Positions 7,302 to 17,497 of a DNA stretch of 52,932 nt are shown in pieces (the first letter of the stretch is position 1; each line of letters begins with the position of its first letter). Source of the DNA: Saccharicrinis sp. (GTDB lineage: Bacteria > Bacteroidota > Bacteroidia > Bacteroidales > Marinilabiliaceae); assembly GCA_024635585.1 (NCBI GenBank), contig JAGXIP010000107.1, forward strand, positions 1 through 52,932. The letters are read 5' to 3'. The notes beneath the pieces are model-generated. The model saw nothing but the letters and a program-made list of their open reading frames with translations, made no database searches and was not told the origin of the DNA. The translations under genes and the position numbers were made by a program.

Positions 7302-10193
7302 ATGGTTATGAAACGATTGCCGATTATTTTGAGTGCTTTTATACTTTTATTTGGAGTCGTATCTGAGTGCTTCTCAGCTCCCAAAATAATTCTGAAACTG
7401 GATGATTTGAGTGTGAAGTCAAGTTCCATTTCATGTAAAAGTGTGATGGATTTATTGCTACAAAAAAAGATACAAGCAAGTTTTGGTATTATAGCTGATC
7501 GTTGCGATAATACGGCCAAAGTAGCTTTAACGCCCTACTTGACTGCAACAGATGTAAATGGAGCAAAGCTTTTTGAAATCTGGCATCACGGTCTCGACCA
7601 TAAAAATCCTGAATTTGGTGGGCAGCCTTATACGTATCAAAAAAGTCATTTTGAAAAGGCTGATCAAGACATCAGCTCCTATGTGGGAATTCAAATGCGT
7701 ACTTTTGGGGCTCCTTTTAATGCCAATGATGCCAATACGGTTACGGTTTTATCCGAAAATACAAATTATAAAGTGAGCTTATTTGGCCGTACTCCTCCCG
7801 AATCATCAGGAATACTTAACTTAACAAATAGGGTAAACATCGAAACCTCTACAGCAAACCCCAGTTACACTGCCTTTGTTGATAATTACAATGCAAAAAA
7901 AAGCACCTTTACTGATTATATGGTTCTTCAAGCCCACCCCAATGGATGGTCGACTGATAAAATGAGCCAATTGGAGCAGGTCATAAATTTTTTACTCAAT
8001 GAAGGTTGCGAATTTGTAACACCTTACGAATACTATTTAAGTTTGCAAACCGGAGATTTAGTGCTCGATATAAATTTCGATAATCATCCGGATGCGTATG
8101 TAGATTACGACATAACGGCTGCCGATCAGGATTTTGACGGTATAGAATCGAGGGTAGCAGGCGAAATACGAGGACTCGATGGAAATAAAAGCTGGCCACA
8201 AAGAACAAAAGTAGGCGAAGGATGCCTCAGAGCCCATTTTCCGGCGCTTATGGCAACAGGTCAAAAAACAGGCTTTCTTTTCGATAAAGGCTTCCCCGAT
8301 ACCGAGGGTGCCATAATGGAATATCGCATTAAATACAGCGAAGGTTTTCAATGGAAACTGGGTGGAAAGCTACCCGGACTGGGTGGTGGATTGGCTTATC
8401 CCGTTGGCTGTACCCAAAATATTAACACAGTAAAAAATGGATTCACCACCCGCAATATGTGGCGGAAGAATGGAGGCATGGTTGTTTATACTTATTTCCC
8501 CGATAGAGATATTGAGAAATGTGGTGTCGATTACTCTTTTTTTTCCAACACACAACCCGAAAAGTGGTACACTATTCGTCAGCATCTCACCTTAAATGCA
8601 CCCGGACAGCGAAATGGAATTATTAAAATGTATGTGGACGATGTGCTGGTATTTGAAAAAACAGATGTATTGTTCCGAAATGCTGGGCGCGACGATATAA
8701 AAATTAACCGTGCCATATTTCATACTTATTCAGGAGGCTCCGACGATGCAGATTGGTGGTCCACCGAGGATCAATGGATTTACTTTGACGACTTTAAAGT
8801 TTGGACTAATACTTCGGAGGCACCTGAAACAGAATTTTTGGTAGAAATAACCGAACCTGCTAATAACGACATTGCCATATTGGGCGAACCCCTTACCCTA
8901 AAGGCACGTGCTATGGACGAAGCTGGCATTAAAAAAGTTGTATTTAGTATTAATAACACGTTTCATTCAGAAGACAGCACCGAACCTTTTACGGCAACAT
9001 TTACACCTCAAGTAGAAGGAAACTATACAATAAAAGCAACAGCAATCAATAATTCAGATGAAGAAATAGATACACAAATAATCCATAGGGTTCTGGGTGA
9101 TGCTTTCGACGATAACTTTAAAACCGTGTTTTACGACAATTTTAATCGTGGACAAGTTGTTTCGCCTCTTACCGATGGAGGAATTCCGGCAACAAACTAC
9201 ACCACTTACTCTTGGTGCATACCATCGGTGGGTGATAATGGAGGCACCAGCAGAACAGGAGTTTTCGGAGATACAGATGATTACATGCTGCAGATGCTGG
9301 GCAACCACAATGGGCAGACAGGCAATCGCACAGAAGTGTACGCCCCTCTTTCATCATTCGACTCAACCTTCAAACCCGTCCTAAATCAAAATAACGGTAT
9401 ATTATCCTGGCGCTTTGTTATCAAAAATAACAGAAACTCATTAGGGGGTACTGCTGGCTTTGACGGTACAAACACAGGTTTGGCAGTTGTGCTTGCCGCC
9501 GATGATAGCAATTTCCATTCGCAACAATCATCCAAGGCAAATGGCTATGCAGTTGTTATTTTAAAGGGCTTAAGCGGCTTTGAACTTTCTTTGGTTAAAT
9601 TTAAAAATGGCTTATCGGATAGAACGGTCATTGCAGGACCTACACCAGCATTCAGTGAAAATCAAACTTGGGTAACGGCTCGGGTAGATTATAATCCTTT
9701 AATAAATGAATGGACACTCTGTTTTAGGGATGATCAAAGCCAAACAACAAAAGGAGATATTACAAAAACAATCTTCCCCCTTGTTGAAAATGCAACAGGT
9801 TTAGATGCCGAATTCACGAATTCATCGATGACCCATTTTGGCTTTGCAATAAATACAGCCAATGTTGGTGCAACCGGAGCAATGGGTAATGCCATGCTTG
9901 TAGACGATTACACGGTTAAACTTAAAGATATGAATACTGGAAATAAGGAGCTTGATCAAAACGATCTTCAGTTTTCCATCTATCCAAATCCAAGTTCCGG
10001 AGAGTTTACAATACATACAGACGATCAAATAAATAGTCATTACACCATTTACACTGCCAACGGAACTATCATAGAGCACGGAACGCTTACCCAAAATAAA
10101 ACGGTAAATCTATCCGGCAAGGTCAGTGGACTTGTTTTTGTTAAAATAAGCAATGGCAACAACGTACAAACCAATAAAATTTGGATAAAATGA
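7302..10193 (+). CDS. NodB-like deacetylase domain fused to PL14-like lyase domain, T9SS cargo
   Basis: This 963-residue multidomain secreted protein has a signal peptide (1-25; ATG at 7308 is an equally good start) and a polysaccharide-deacetylase-like domain (about 26-248). The latter has Asp34-Asp35 in LKLDDLS, HHGLDH (95-100) and AHPN (His212), the expected metal and catalytic set. A jelly-roll domain (about 253-502) carries GGKLPGLGGG (354-363), typical of PL14-like lyases. An Ig-like domain (about 512-596), a LamG-like region (about 605-885) and a Por-type tail (about 890-963, YPNPSSGEF) follow. The combination suggests deacetylation coupled to chain cleavage at the surface; this is inference. 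The N-terminal domain has a standalone close relative at 25756. The end overlaps the next gene by ATGA. Confidence 0.75.
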   Translation: MVMKRLPIILSAFILLFGVVSECFSAPKIILKLDDLSVKSSSISCKSVMDLLLQKKIQASFGIIADRCDNTAKVALTPYLTATDVNGAKLFEIWHHGLDHKNPEFGGQPYTYQKSHFEKADQDISSYVGIQMRTFGAPFNANDANTVTVLSENTNYKVSLFGRTPPESSGILNLTNRVNIETSTANPSYTAFVDNYNAKKSTFTDYMVLQAHPNGWSTDKMSQLEQVINFLLNEGCEFVTPYEYYLSLQTGDLVLDINFDNHPDAYVDYDITAADQDFDGIESRVAGEIRGLDGNKSWPQRTKVGEGCLRAHFPALMATGQKTGFLFDKGFPDTEGAIMEYRIKYSEGFQWKLGGKLPGLGGGLAYPVGCTQNINTVKNGFTTRNMWRKNGGMVVYTYFPDRDIEKCGVDYSFFSNTQPEKWYTIRQHLTLNAPGQRNGIIKMYVDDVLVFEKTDVLFRNAGRDDIKINRAIFHTYSGGSDDADWWSTEDQWIYFDDFKVWTNTSEAPETEFLVEITEPANNDIAILGEPLTLKARAMDEAGIKKVVFSINNTFHSEDSTEPFTATFTPQVEGNYTIKATAINNSDEEIDTQIIHRVLGDAFDDNFKTVFYDNFNRGQVVSPLTDGGIPATNYTTYSWCIPSVGDNGGTSRTGVFGDTDDYMLQMLGNHNGQTGNRTEVYAPLSSFDSTFKPVLNQNNGILSWRFVIKNNRNSLGGTAGFDGTNTGLAVVLAADDSNFHSQQSSKANGYAVVILKGLSGFELSLVKFKNGLSDRTVIAGPTPAFSENQTWVTARVDYNPLINEWTLCFRDDQSQTTKGDITKTIFPLVENATGLDAEFTNSSMTHFGFAINTANVGATGAMGNAMLVDDYTVKLKDMNTGNKELDQNDLQFSIYPNPSSGEFTIHTDDQINSHYTIYTANGTIIEHGTLTQNKTVNLSGKVSGLVFVKISNGNNVQTNKIWIK

Positions 10194-12256
10194 AATTAAC
10201 AGCCCATGCTAAATTAAAGTGCTTATTTACCTCGATTGTCATTTTTACAGTGCTCATACAGGGTTTGCCTCTATTAGCGGGTAATCCCTTAGTGCCAGAT
10301 GTTGGCATGGCCGATCCTCATATTTATATATTTAATAATAAAGCTTACCTGTACGCCACTCGCGACGCGGACCCTACAGCCAAAAGCTTTGTTATGCCCG
10401 ATTGGAATATTTGGTCGTCCAATGATTTGGTAAACTGGGAATTGGAAACTACCATATACCCTACACAAACTTACATGGGCAAATCGACAAATTGCTGGGC
10501 AACAGATATTGCCGAGCGAAATGGGCAATACTATTTCTATTTCTCGAATGGGAATGTAAATACCGGGGTCATGAAAGCACCGTCACCGCTAGGTCCGTTT
10601 GTTGATGCCCTGAACAAACCCTTATTGCCTGAAGATTTGACTCCCGGAAAAGAATATGACCCTACCTTACTTATTGATGAAGACAACAAGGCTTATATCG
10701 TATTTGGTCATTACCGCTCCACCGATAAGGATTTAAACTACTACATCGCCCAACTTGGTACCGACATGGTTTCACTGGCAGAGGAACCAAAGGAGATTTC
10801 GATAATTGGCGACATGGACGTTTTAGGTGGCAATGACAAACCAAATTTACACAAACGCAACGGGATTTATTATTTATCTGCCGGAACACATTATGCCACA
10901 TCAACCAATATTTACGGGCCTTATACTCGCCGTGGAAACTCGGGCAATGATATTTACGGGCTCAACAGCCGCGCCCACGGAAACTATTTTAAATGGAACA
11001 ATCAGTGGTTTCATACCTGGTGTCATTTTCATTTAGGTAAGGATGTGGGTAGGTACCGCGAATCGTATATCACTTATTTGCATTACCGGGAAAATGGTGA
11101 AATGTTAGATGATGTTGACTTTTTAGAAAAGCACTTTAGTACCGGAGTAGGGCAATACGATGCAAGCTGGGATAAAATTGAAGCAGAGTGGTATATGGCC
11201 GCAACGGATATTCGCAAAAAAGAGAAACTTGATGGTGGCTTTGAAATACAGAAAATTAAAAATAGTAGTTCCCTCTTCTTTCCAAAAATAAAAAATTTAG
11301 AAGCTGTTACTACGGTAAGCTTTCGTGTTTCATCATTAACAGGTGGTACTATCGAGGTGCGATCGGACGATGCAAAAGGACAAATTTTAGCAACGGCAAA
11401 TGTTCCAAAAACAGGCGAGTTTAATGCTTACCAAACAATTGAATCCAAAATTAAGACATCTAAGGGTATCAAAGATATTTATCTCACCTTCAAAGGAAAA
11501 GGAGATGATATCCTGCATCTCGATTGGTTTAGATTTGGAAATGAACCCGTTTGGTCTGAAAACTTTGAAAATATTAACCCTGGCGATGCTTGGTATGGCA
11601 ATCCTGCCCTTAAAGTAACAGCAGATGGCGGAGTAGGGAATTCCAGATGCCTTCGTGTTGAATACGATGTGCGCACTAATCCATCCGGAACAACGGTGAA
11701 ACAATTTTCTCAAGCCGTTACGCCAGCCCGTGAATACACCCTACAATACGATATATATTACGAGAGCAATTGGGTTTCTACCATGGGTGGCAAATTTCAT
11801 GGTCTCACCCCAAAAACACACGTTACCGGATGTAAACAGGTTGAGCCCCATAAATGGAGCGCCCGTATTACCCTGGTCAACAGAACTCCATCACTCTATC
11901 TATACGATCAAAATAAAAACAGCAAGTGTGGGCGTCAGATAAGACAATCAAGTTTAACCATGGAAAAAGAGCATTGGTATTCTGTGTGCTTATATGTAAA
12001 AGTAAACAGCTCCGCTTCAAATTCCGATGGCATTGCTGAAATTTATGTGAATGGTAAGCTTGAATCAAGAATGGAAAATGTACAGTTTCATGCTGAAGAT
12101 GGGGAACATACACTTATTCAAAACTTTTTGTTCAGCACATTTCTGGGTGGAGGACGAGATGGTGCCATTGAAAGCTATCAATATATCCATTACGATAACT
12201 TTGCCGTTGTACCCGGAAAATCAATACGAGAAACACCAGATAATTCCTGCCTATAA
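10190..12256 (+). CDS. GH43-like enzyme with CBM6 and a C-terminal lyase-like jelly roll
   Basis: ATG at 10190 overlaps the previous stop (ATGA), which suggests translational coupling; the frame is open from 10181. In the 691-residue reading a signal peptide is followed by a five-bladed GH43 propeller (about 35-320), with base Asp45 (MADPH) and Asp160 (EYDPTLLID). A CBM6-like beta-sandwich (about 345-453) ends in LHLDWFRFGN. The last domain (about 457-683) is a lyase-like jelly roll with YESNWVSTMGGKFHGL and is nearly a copy of the next gene. In GH43 the acid Glu is usually in an E-x-P-H-L context; here the aligned sequence is NDKPNLHKRNG, with Asp219 in that place. This may mark a distinct subfamily. 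The protein lacks a T9SS tail. Substrate unknown; perhaps galactosyl or arabinosyl side chains. Confidence 0.78.
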   Translation: MKLTAHAKLKCLFTSIVIFTVLIQGLPLLAGNPLVPDVGMADPHIYIFNNKAYLYATRDADPTAKSFVMPDWNIWSSNDLVNWELETTIYPTQTYMGKSTNCWATDIAERNGQYYFYFSNGNVNTGVMKAPSPLGPFVDALNKPLLPEDLTPGKEYDPTLLIDEDNKAYIVFGHYRSTDKDLNYYIAQLGTDMVSLAEEPKEISIIGDMDVLGGNDKPNLHKRNGIYYLSAGTHYATSTNIYGPYTRRGNSGNDIYGLNSRAHGNYFKWNNQWFHTWCHFHLGKDVGRYRESYITYLHYRENGEMLDDVDFLEKHFSTGVGQYDASWDKIEAEWYMAATDIRKKEKLDGGFEIQKIKNSSSLFFPKIKNLEAVTTVSFRVSSLTGGTIEVRSDDAKGQILATANVPKTGEFNAYQTIESKIKTSKGIKDIYLTFKGKGDDILHLDWFRFGNEPVWSENFENINPGDAWYGNPALKVTADGGVGNSRCLRVEYDVRTNPSGTTVKQFSQAVTPAREYTLQYDIYYESNWVSTMGGKFHGLTPKTHVTGCKQVEPHKWSARITLVNRTPSLYLYDQNKNSKCGRQIRQSSLTMEKEHWYSVCLYVKVNSSASNSDGIAEIYVNGKLESRMENVQFHAEDGEHTLIQNFLFSTFLGGGRDGAIESYQYIHYDNFAVVPGKSIRETPDNSCL

Positions 12257-12340
12257 CATTATCAGTAAGCCTTTTGGTGGATAATAATAGGAGCTAGCAT
12301 CAAGTAAAGTAGTAATATCAATGAAAATAACTTTTAAGCA

Positions 12341-12406
12341 GATGAAACGAGCCATGAGAGTAACTTCTCACAAAGGGGAATGAAAGTAATGGCGAGTTCC
12401 ATGTGG
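12341..12406 (+). repeat. Intergenic repeat, copy A
   Basis: This 66-base copy in the 172-bp gap before the next gene starts GATGAAACGAGCCATGAGAG and ends TGGCGAGTTCCATGTGG. Its core words recur in three other gaps (28796, 33558, 48530). This copy lacks the inner palindromes. Confidence 0.65.
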
Positions 12407-12428
12407 CAAAAAAATCAATTATAAACAC

Positions 12429-13427
12429 ATGAAACATACAAAAAACCTAGTAAGCATCCTCATTTTAACGCTCTATTTTTTCTCGGCGAGTGGACAAGCA
12501 GTACTTCCGGTATGGGCCGAAAACTTCGAAAAAATCAATCCGGGGGAAAAATGGTATGGTAAGTCTGCTCTCAGGGTAACGGCAGATGGTGGAGTAGGAA
12601 ATTCCAGATGTGTGCGTGTTGAGTATGATGTACGTAAAGACCCCAGTGGATCAACGGTGCAGCAGTTTTCGCAACCCATAACGCCAGCCAGTGAGTACAC
12701 GCTGCAATACGATATGTTCTACGAGAGCAACTGGGCATCTACCATGGGTGGTAAATTTCATGGACTTACACCAAAAATACATGTTACCGGATGTAAAACG
12801 GTTACTCCGGACAAATGGAGTGCCCGTATTACCTTGGTTAATAGAACACCATCACTCTATTTTTACGACCAAAACAAGGACAGCGAGTGTGGGCGTCAGA
12901 TAAGGCAATCAAGTCTCAAAATGGAAAAGGAGCTTTGGTATTCCGTGTGCTTATATGTGAAAGTAAACAGCACTGCTTCGAACTCCGATGGGATTGCAGA
13001 AATCTATGTCAATGGGAAGCTTGAATCCAGAATGGCAAATGTGCAATTTCATGCTGAAGATGGGGAACATACACTTATACAAAACTTCCTATTCAGCACG
13101 TTTCTTGGCGGAGGACGAAATGGCACACTGGTAAGCAACCAATACATTCGTTACGATAATTTTGCTGTGGTTTCTGGTAAATCCATTCGTGAATCACCAT
13201 CTGAAACAGTTGGTTTGAAAGAAACCCTATTTTCTAATCTGAAAATTTTTCCAAATCCAACCTCAGGTGTTGTCATGCTTTCGGAACATAAAAAGTGGGA
13301 ATTGTACAACTTGTCGATGATTAAATTACAAAGCGGTGAGGGAAATCGCATTGACTTGGCAGGCATGTCCAAAGGGATATATATACTAAAAACCAATTTA
13401 GGCGCTCAGCGTATTGTCTTTTTATAG
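12429..13427 (+). CDS. Secreted jelly-roll lyase-like protein (PL14-like), T9SS cargo
   Basis: The protein has 332 residues: a signal peptide (1-22), one jelly-roll domain (about 27-258), and a Por-type tail (about 265-332, FPNPTSGVV and a final IVFL). The domain is almost the same as the C-terminal domain of the preceding gene (shared GGVGNSRC, YESNW, MGGKFHGL, CGRQIRQSSL, HAEDGEHTLIQNFLFSTFLGG), so the two arose by a recent duplication. Concanavalin-like jelly rolls with a GGKxxGL motif occur in PL14-like and related alginate/glucuronan lyases. A lyase function is likely but not proven here; a carbohydrate-binding role is the alternative. Confidence 0.7.
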   Translation: MKHTKNLVSILILTLYFFSASGQAVLPVWAENFEKINPGEKWYGKSALRVTADGGVGNSRCVRVEYDVRKDPSGSTVQQFSQPITPASEYTLQYDMFYESNWASTMGGKFHGLTPKIHVTGCKTVTPDKWSARITLVNRTPSLYFYDQNKDSECGRQIRQSSLKMEKELWYSVCLYVKVNSTASNSDGIAEIYVNGKLESRMANVQFHAEDGEHTLIQNFLFSTFLGGGRNGTLVSNQYIRYDNFAVVSGKSIRESPSETVGLKETLFSNLKIFPNPTSGVVMLSEHKKWELYNLSMIKLQSGEGNRIDLAGMSKGIYILKTNLGAQRIVFL

Positions 13428-13463
13428 TAAAAGTACATTCATTTTTCAATTCAGATTCTAATT

Positions 13464-15977
13464 ATGATACATGCTAAAATGACTCAAGCAATAAGACCTT
13501 ACCTTATGTCTATATTGAAATTATCGGTTGTAACACTCATTTTTTTAATGTCTTGTAAATCAGACGAGTCTGGTGATTATATTATCGTAGATAAATCTTC
13601 AAGCCCTATTATTTATGTAGATGAAAACTGTGATTCTCTAATAAAGTGGGCTGTAACTGATCTGGCAAATGATTTGGAAAAAATGTCGTCGAAAAAAATT
13701 AAGGTAGTTTATACCAACCATTTTTTGGCGGACAACAGCGGCATATATATTGGCGAGCTTTCTGATAAGCTTATAAATAGCCTGCCAGAAAACTTCGATT
13801 CCCAATTACAGAACCAATGGGAACGATTTATTATTAAAAAGAATTCTAAAAATCTGTTTCTTGTAGGTAGCGATATTAAAGGAACAGTGTATGCAATTTT
13901 TGATTTGGCCGAGCGAATAGGCATTTCACCCTGGAAATGGTGGGCTGACGTTACTCCGCCCAAAAAGGAAATAATAACATTGAAATTACCTGAAAGTGGT
14001 ATTGAAGCAGGTCCATCGGTACAATATCGTGGAATATTTTTAAACGATGAAGATTGGGGCTTACAACCTTGGGCAGCTAAAACATTTGAACCAGAAACCG
14101 GGGATATTGGACCAAAAACCTACGAGAAAATATTTCAGCTTTTACTCCGATTAAAAGCCAACACCATTTGGCCGGCAATGCATCGATGTACTAAAGCATT
14201 TTTTCAAATTCCTGGAAACAGAGAAATGGCTCAGAAATATCATATCACTGTAGGTACTTCTCATGCCGAGCCGATGCTTAGAAACAATGTTGATGAGTGG
14301 AAGAAAAAGGAATATGGCGATTTTAATTATTTCACCAATAGCGATAAGGTGAAGCAATATTGGCTAGAAAGAGTTTCGGAGTCCATAAAAGGCGAATACA
14401 TCTTTACCATTGGAATGCGAGGGATACACGATTCAGGTATGGAGGGCAATGCTACAAAAGAGGAGAAAGTTAAGCTTCTCGAAAAAATTATTTTGGATCA
14501 AAGAAAAATGTTAACAGAAACGCTGGTGAAGCCCAATGAAGATATACCCCAAGTCCTAACACTTTACAAAGAAGTTCTAGATATTTACAATAATGGATTA
14601 ACGGTACCCGATGATGTTACTTTGATGTGGACCGACGACAACTATGGATATATTCGCAGGTTAAGTGATCAAACAGAACAAAAACGAAAAGGTGGTAGCG
14701 GTGTTTATTATCATTTAAGTTATTGGGGCAGACCACACGACTACTTGTGGCTTTCATCAACACAGCCTGGACTGATTTGGCATGAGATGTCGAGAGCTTA
14801 TCAAAATGGGGCGCAAAAAATATGGATTGCGAATGTGGGAGATATCAAGCCTAACGAATACAGCATGGAATTTTTCCTTGATTTAGCATGGGATGTAAAT
14901 AGCATTTCAGAAAATACAATCAATACCTATTCTATCAACTGGTTTACGCGCGAATTTGGGCCAATAAGTGCAACAGATATATCGGATGTCTATCAAGAGT
15001 ATTATCGCTTAGCCTTTTTACGTAAACCGGAATATATGGGTTGGAGCCAAACAGAACCTATTACCGAAACAAGCATTACTGAGTTTAGCACTAAGCCCAA
15101 AAACAACGAAGTACAACGTAGAATTGATGCTTATTCCACGCTGATAGCAAAGGTTGAAAACATAAAAGCAAGAATCCCAAAAGAAAGACTGGATGCATAC
15201 TTCCAATTGGTTGAATATCCAATAAAAGGAGCTGCCTTAATGAATCATAAATTCTTGTATGCCCAACAATCCATTCTTGCTACTGATGTTGATGAGAAAG
15301 CACTATTGGCTGATCAATCGAAAAAAGCGTATAATGAAATAGTTACATTAACCACCAAATACAATACTGAAATAAGCAATGGAAAATGGAAGGAAATGAT
15401 GTCGCTGAATCCTCGAAACCTTCCTGTTTATGCAGACCCAGCAAATCATTTGGTAAATAATGTTGAACAAGCAAGTCAAACAATTGAAGTGCAGGACAAT
15501 ACACCTATATTTATTCAGGCAAACGCATATTCCAACAGCAAAGCTTTTGATGATTATAAATGGAAAACTATTGAGGGATTAGGATATAGCAATGAAAGTG
15601 TGACACTATTCCCGTTTACAAACCATTCGTTCACGAGTGATGAACCCTATTTGGAATACACTTTTAATACCGAAAAAGCAGGCGTTTACGATATTGAAAT
15701 AAGATGTATCCCAAATCATTCAAATCATTTCGACCACAATGTAAGTGTAGCAGTGAATGGTAGTAACAAACAATCGTTTGATATAAATACAAAAGGGCGA
15801 AGTGAAGACTGGAAAGTAAATGTTTTGCGAAATTATGTTCCGGTCAATTATTCCATAGCTCTTGAAAAAGCCGGGAAGCAAACGATACGGATTTATGCAA
15901 ATCAAACAGGAATTGTTTTTGACCAAATTGCAATATACCCCGAAAATAGTAAGCATTATTATGAGATTATTAAATGA
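13464..15977 (+). CDS. GH115 alpha-glucuronidase, lipoprotein
   Basis: GH115 enzymes remove alpha-1,2-linked (4-O-methyl)glucuronic acid from polymer side chains such as glucuronoxylan. The 837-residue protein has a lipoprotein signal ending in LMSC (Cys31). The start may also be Met6 or Met15. The N-terminal domain is followed by the hallmark GTVYAIFDLAERIGISPWKWWADV (about 140-163), RGIFLNDEDWGLQPWA (189-204), GTSHAEPM (264-271), TIGMRGIHDSGM (315-326) and WTDDNYGYIRRL. A C-terminal beta-sandwich (about 660-837) completes the fold. Length and motifs match intact family members. The stop is a few bases before the preferred start of the next gene, so the two are likely cotranslated. Confidence 0.92.
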   Translation: MIHAKMTQAIRPYLMSILKLSVVTLIFLMSCKSDESGDYIIVDKSSSPIIYVDENCDSLIKWAVTDLANDLEKMSSKKIKVVYTNHFLADNSGIYIGELSDKLINSLPENFDSQLQNQWERFIIKKNSKNLFLVGSDIKGTVYAIFDLAERIGISPWKWWADVTPPKKEIITLKLPESGIEAGPSVQYRGIFLNDEDWGLQPWAAKTFEPETGDIGPKTYEKIFQLLLRLKANTIWPAMHRCTKAFFQIPGNREMAQKYHITVGTSHAEPMLRNNVDEWKKKEYGDFNYFTNSDKVKQYWLERVSESIKGEYIFTIGMRGIHDSGMEGNATKEEKVKLLEKIILDQRKMLTETLVKPNEDIPQVLTLYKEVLDIYNNGLTVPDDVTLMWTDDNYGYIRRLSDQTEQKRKGGSGVYYHLSYWGRPHDYLWLSSTQPGLIWHEMSRAYQNGAQKIWIANVGDIKPNEYSMEFFLDLAWDVNSISENTINTYSINWFTREFGPISATDISDVYQEYYRLAFLRKPEYMGWSQTEPITETSITEFSTKPKNNEVQRRIDAYSTLIAKVENIKARIPKERLDAYFQLVEYPIKGAALMNHKFLYAQQSILATDVDEKALLADQSKKAYNEIVTLTTKYNTEISNGKWKEMMSLNPRNLPVYADPANHLVNNVEQASQTIEVQDNTPIFIQANAYSNSKAFDDYKWKTIEGLGYSNESVTLFPFTNHSFTSDEPYLEYTFNTEKAGVYDIEIRCIPNHSNHFDHNVSVAVNGSNKQSFDINTKGRSEDWKVNVLRNYVPVNYSIALEKAGKQTIRIYANQTGIVFDQIAIYPENSKHYYEIIK

Positions 15978-15981
15978 TCAG

Positions 15982-17313
15982 ATGCAAAAATATAGTATGA
16001 TTGTCGGATTGCTGCTTTTGTGCTCAATCGCCATTTTTTCCGAAAACAGTAAGGAAAGCAAAAACGAAAGCAAGCAGCCATTGGTATTCACTGGGGTGGT
16101 TAGTGATGCCGTAAACGGCATGTTGATTGAAAAAGTCACTGTTTCTATAGCTGGGGGAAGAACACTTTCTGATTCCAAAGGAGCATTCACACTTAAGGTG
16201 CCCCTAAAAAAAAGGGTTGGGGATTATGAATTGACCTTTGTAAAAGAGAATTTTGACACCATGAAACTTACCGTTTCAGCAAAATTTACAAAAAACATAG
16301 CCGCCAAAATAAAATCGCCATACCCAATGCGAAATATCCTGCATCTGTTTACAGATCCAAATATACCTGAGCAGGGATCGCATGAATCACCTACAACCCG
16401 AAAATGTGCCTATTCAGACACCGTACCCGATCTTATTGGAGGTCAGCTTAGTCGCCAGAACTTCATTTATATTGGTGAAAATCACCGTCGCATCTGTGTG
16501 GTAATTGATGGCAAACTGGCCTGGCATTACGACACCGAGGATTCATGGGAGGATGATGATATCTGGGTTTTGTCCAACGGAAATATTCTTCATGCACACA
16601 TGAAATACATTGAGGAGATCACACCCAAAAAGGAAGTGGTATGGCGCTACGACAATCCCAAAGGAACGGAGATTCATACCTGTCAACCCATCGGCCTCGA
16701 TAAGGTGCTCTTTTTACAAAATCAAGACCCGGTATCGGTTGTGAAGCTTTACAACAAAGTAACGGGTGAATATGAGCTTGATAAAGAATTGAAAGAACTA
16801 ACCGGTAAGGCTCACAGCCAATGCCGACGTTTACGCATGACCAGCAGGGGTACGTATATTGCTGCCACCATGGCTAGCCATACCTTTTACGAGTATGATA
16901 AGGATTTTAATTTAATTTGGACAATGCAACCGGGGCCAATGTGGGGAGGTGTTCCGCTTAAGAATGGCAACTACCTAGTACAAAACGAAGGCGAACTAAA
17001 ATCCATAGAACTAAATAGAGTTGGCGAAATTGTTTGGCAGGTTTCTATTGCGGACATTCAATCTCAATTGGACAATTTAGCTCCGGGGCTTGGAAAAATT
17101 AAAGGCACCCAAACCTGTGAACGTCTGGAAAATGGCAACACCGTAGTATTTACCAGATTTTGCGATGCAAGCATTCCACAGGCTATTGAAATTACGCCTG
17201 ACAAAAAAGTAGTGTGGATTTTAAAAGATTGGAAACATCTCGGAGATGGTCTTTCTGCCCAATTTTTTGACGAACCCGGATATCCGGAAATCCCTGGAGA
17301 TACAAATCACTAA
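15982..17313 (+). CDS. PQQ-like (arylsulfotransferase-like) beta-propeller protein with an N-terminal regulatory-like Ig domain
   Basis: The frame is open from 15862, inside GH115, but the start is probably ATG 15982 (or 15961), which gives a signal peptide MQKYSMIVGLLLLCSIAIFS. A CarboxypepD_reg-like domain follows (GVVSDAVNGMLIEKVTVSIAGG...SDSKGAFTLKV), then a propeller with repeated WxYD/VWxY blades (KLAWHYDTED, EVVWRYDNPKG, NLIWTMQPGP, EIVWQVSIAD, KVVWILKDWKH). Such propellers occur in quinoproteins, arylsulfotransferases and some PUL-associated lyases or rhamnosidases. No catalytic set could be identified, so the function is open. Its place between GH115 and GH105 argues for a role in uronic-acid polymer processing. 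Confidence 0.6.
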   Translation: MQKYSMIVGLLLLCSIAIFSENSKESKNESKQPLVFTGVVSDAVNGMLIEKVTVSIAGGRTLSDSKGAFTLKVPLKKRVGDYELTFVKENFDTMKLTVSAKFTKNIAAKIKSPYPMRNILHLFTDPNIPEQGSHESPTTRKCAYSDTVPDLIGGQLSRQNFIYIGENHRRICVVIDGKLAWHYDTEDSWEDDDIWVLSNGNILHAHMKYIEEITPKKEVVWRYDNPKGTEIHTCQPIGLDKVLFLQNQDPVSVVKLYNKVTGEYELDKELKELTGKAHSQCRRLRMTSRGTYIAATMASHTFYEYDKDFNLIWTMQPGPMWGGVPLKNGNYLVQNEGELKSIELNRVGEIVWQVSIADIQSQLDNLAPGLGKIKGTQTCERLENGNTVVFTRFCDASIPQAIEITPDKKVVWILKDWKHLGDGLSAQFFDEPGYPEIPGDTNH

Positions 17314-17497
17314 AATGAATTGATTGTGAACGAAAGATGCAATAGACCCCTTAGGTTTTAGATAATAAACATTATACTTATTTGTAAGCGATATATTATC
17401 AGCGCGTTAGCAGAGATAGTTACAAAAACATAACGAAATATTGAGATGTATATCTAAATAATATAGCTTATTAAATGATCATCAATTGTACAAGCAG

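Noticed and set aside
17314-17497. Promoter in the gap before the second GH105 (TATACTTATTTG)
   Set aside because: The -7-like word does not fit TAnnTTTG and no TTTG lies at the right distance; not strong enough to list.
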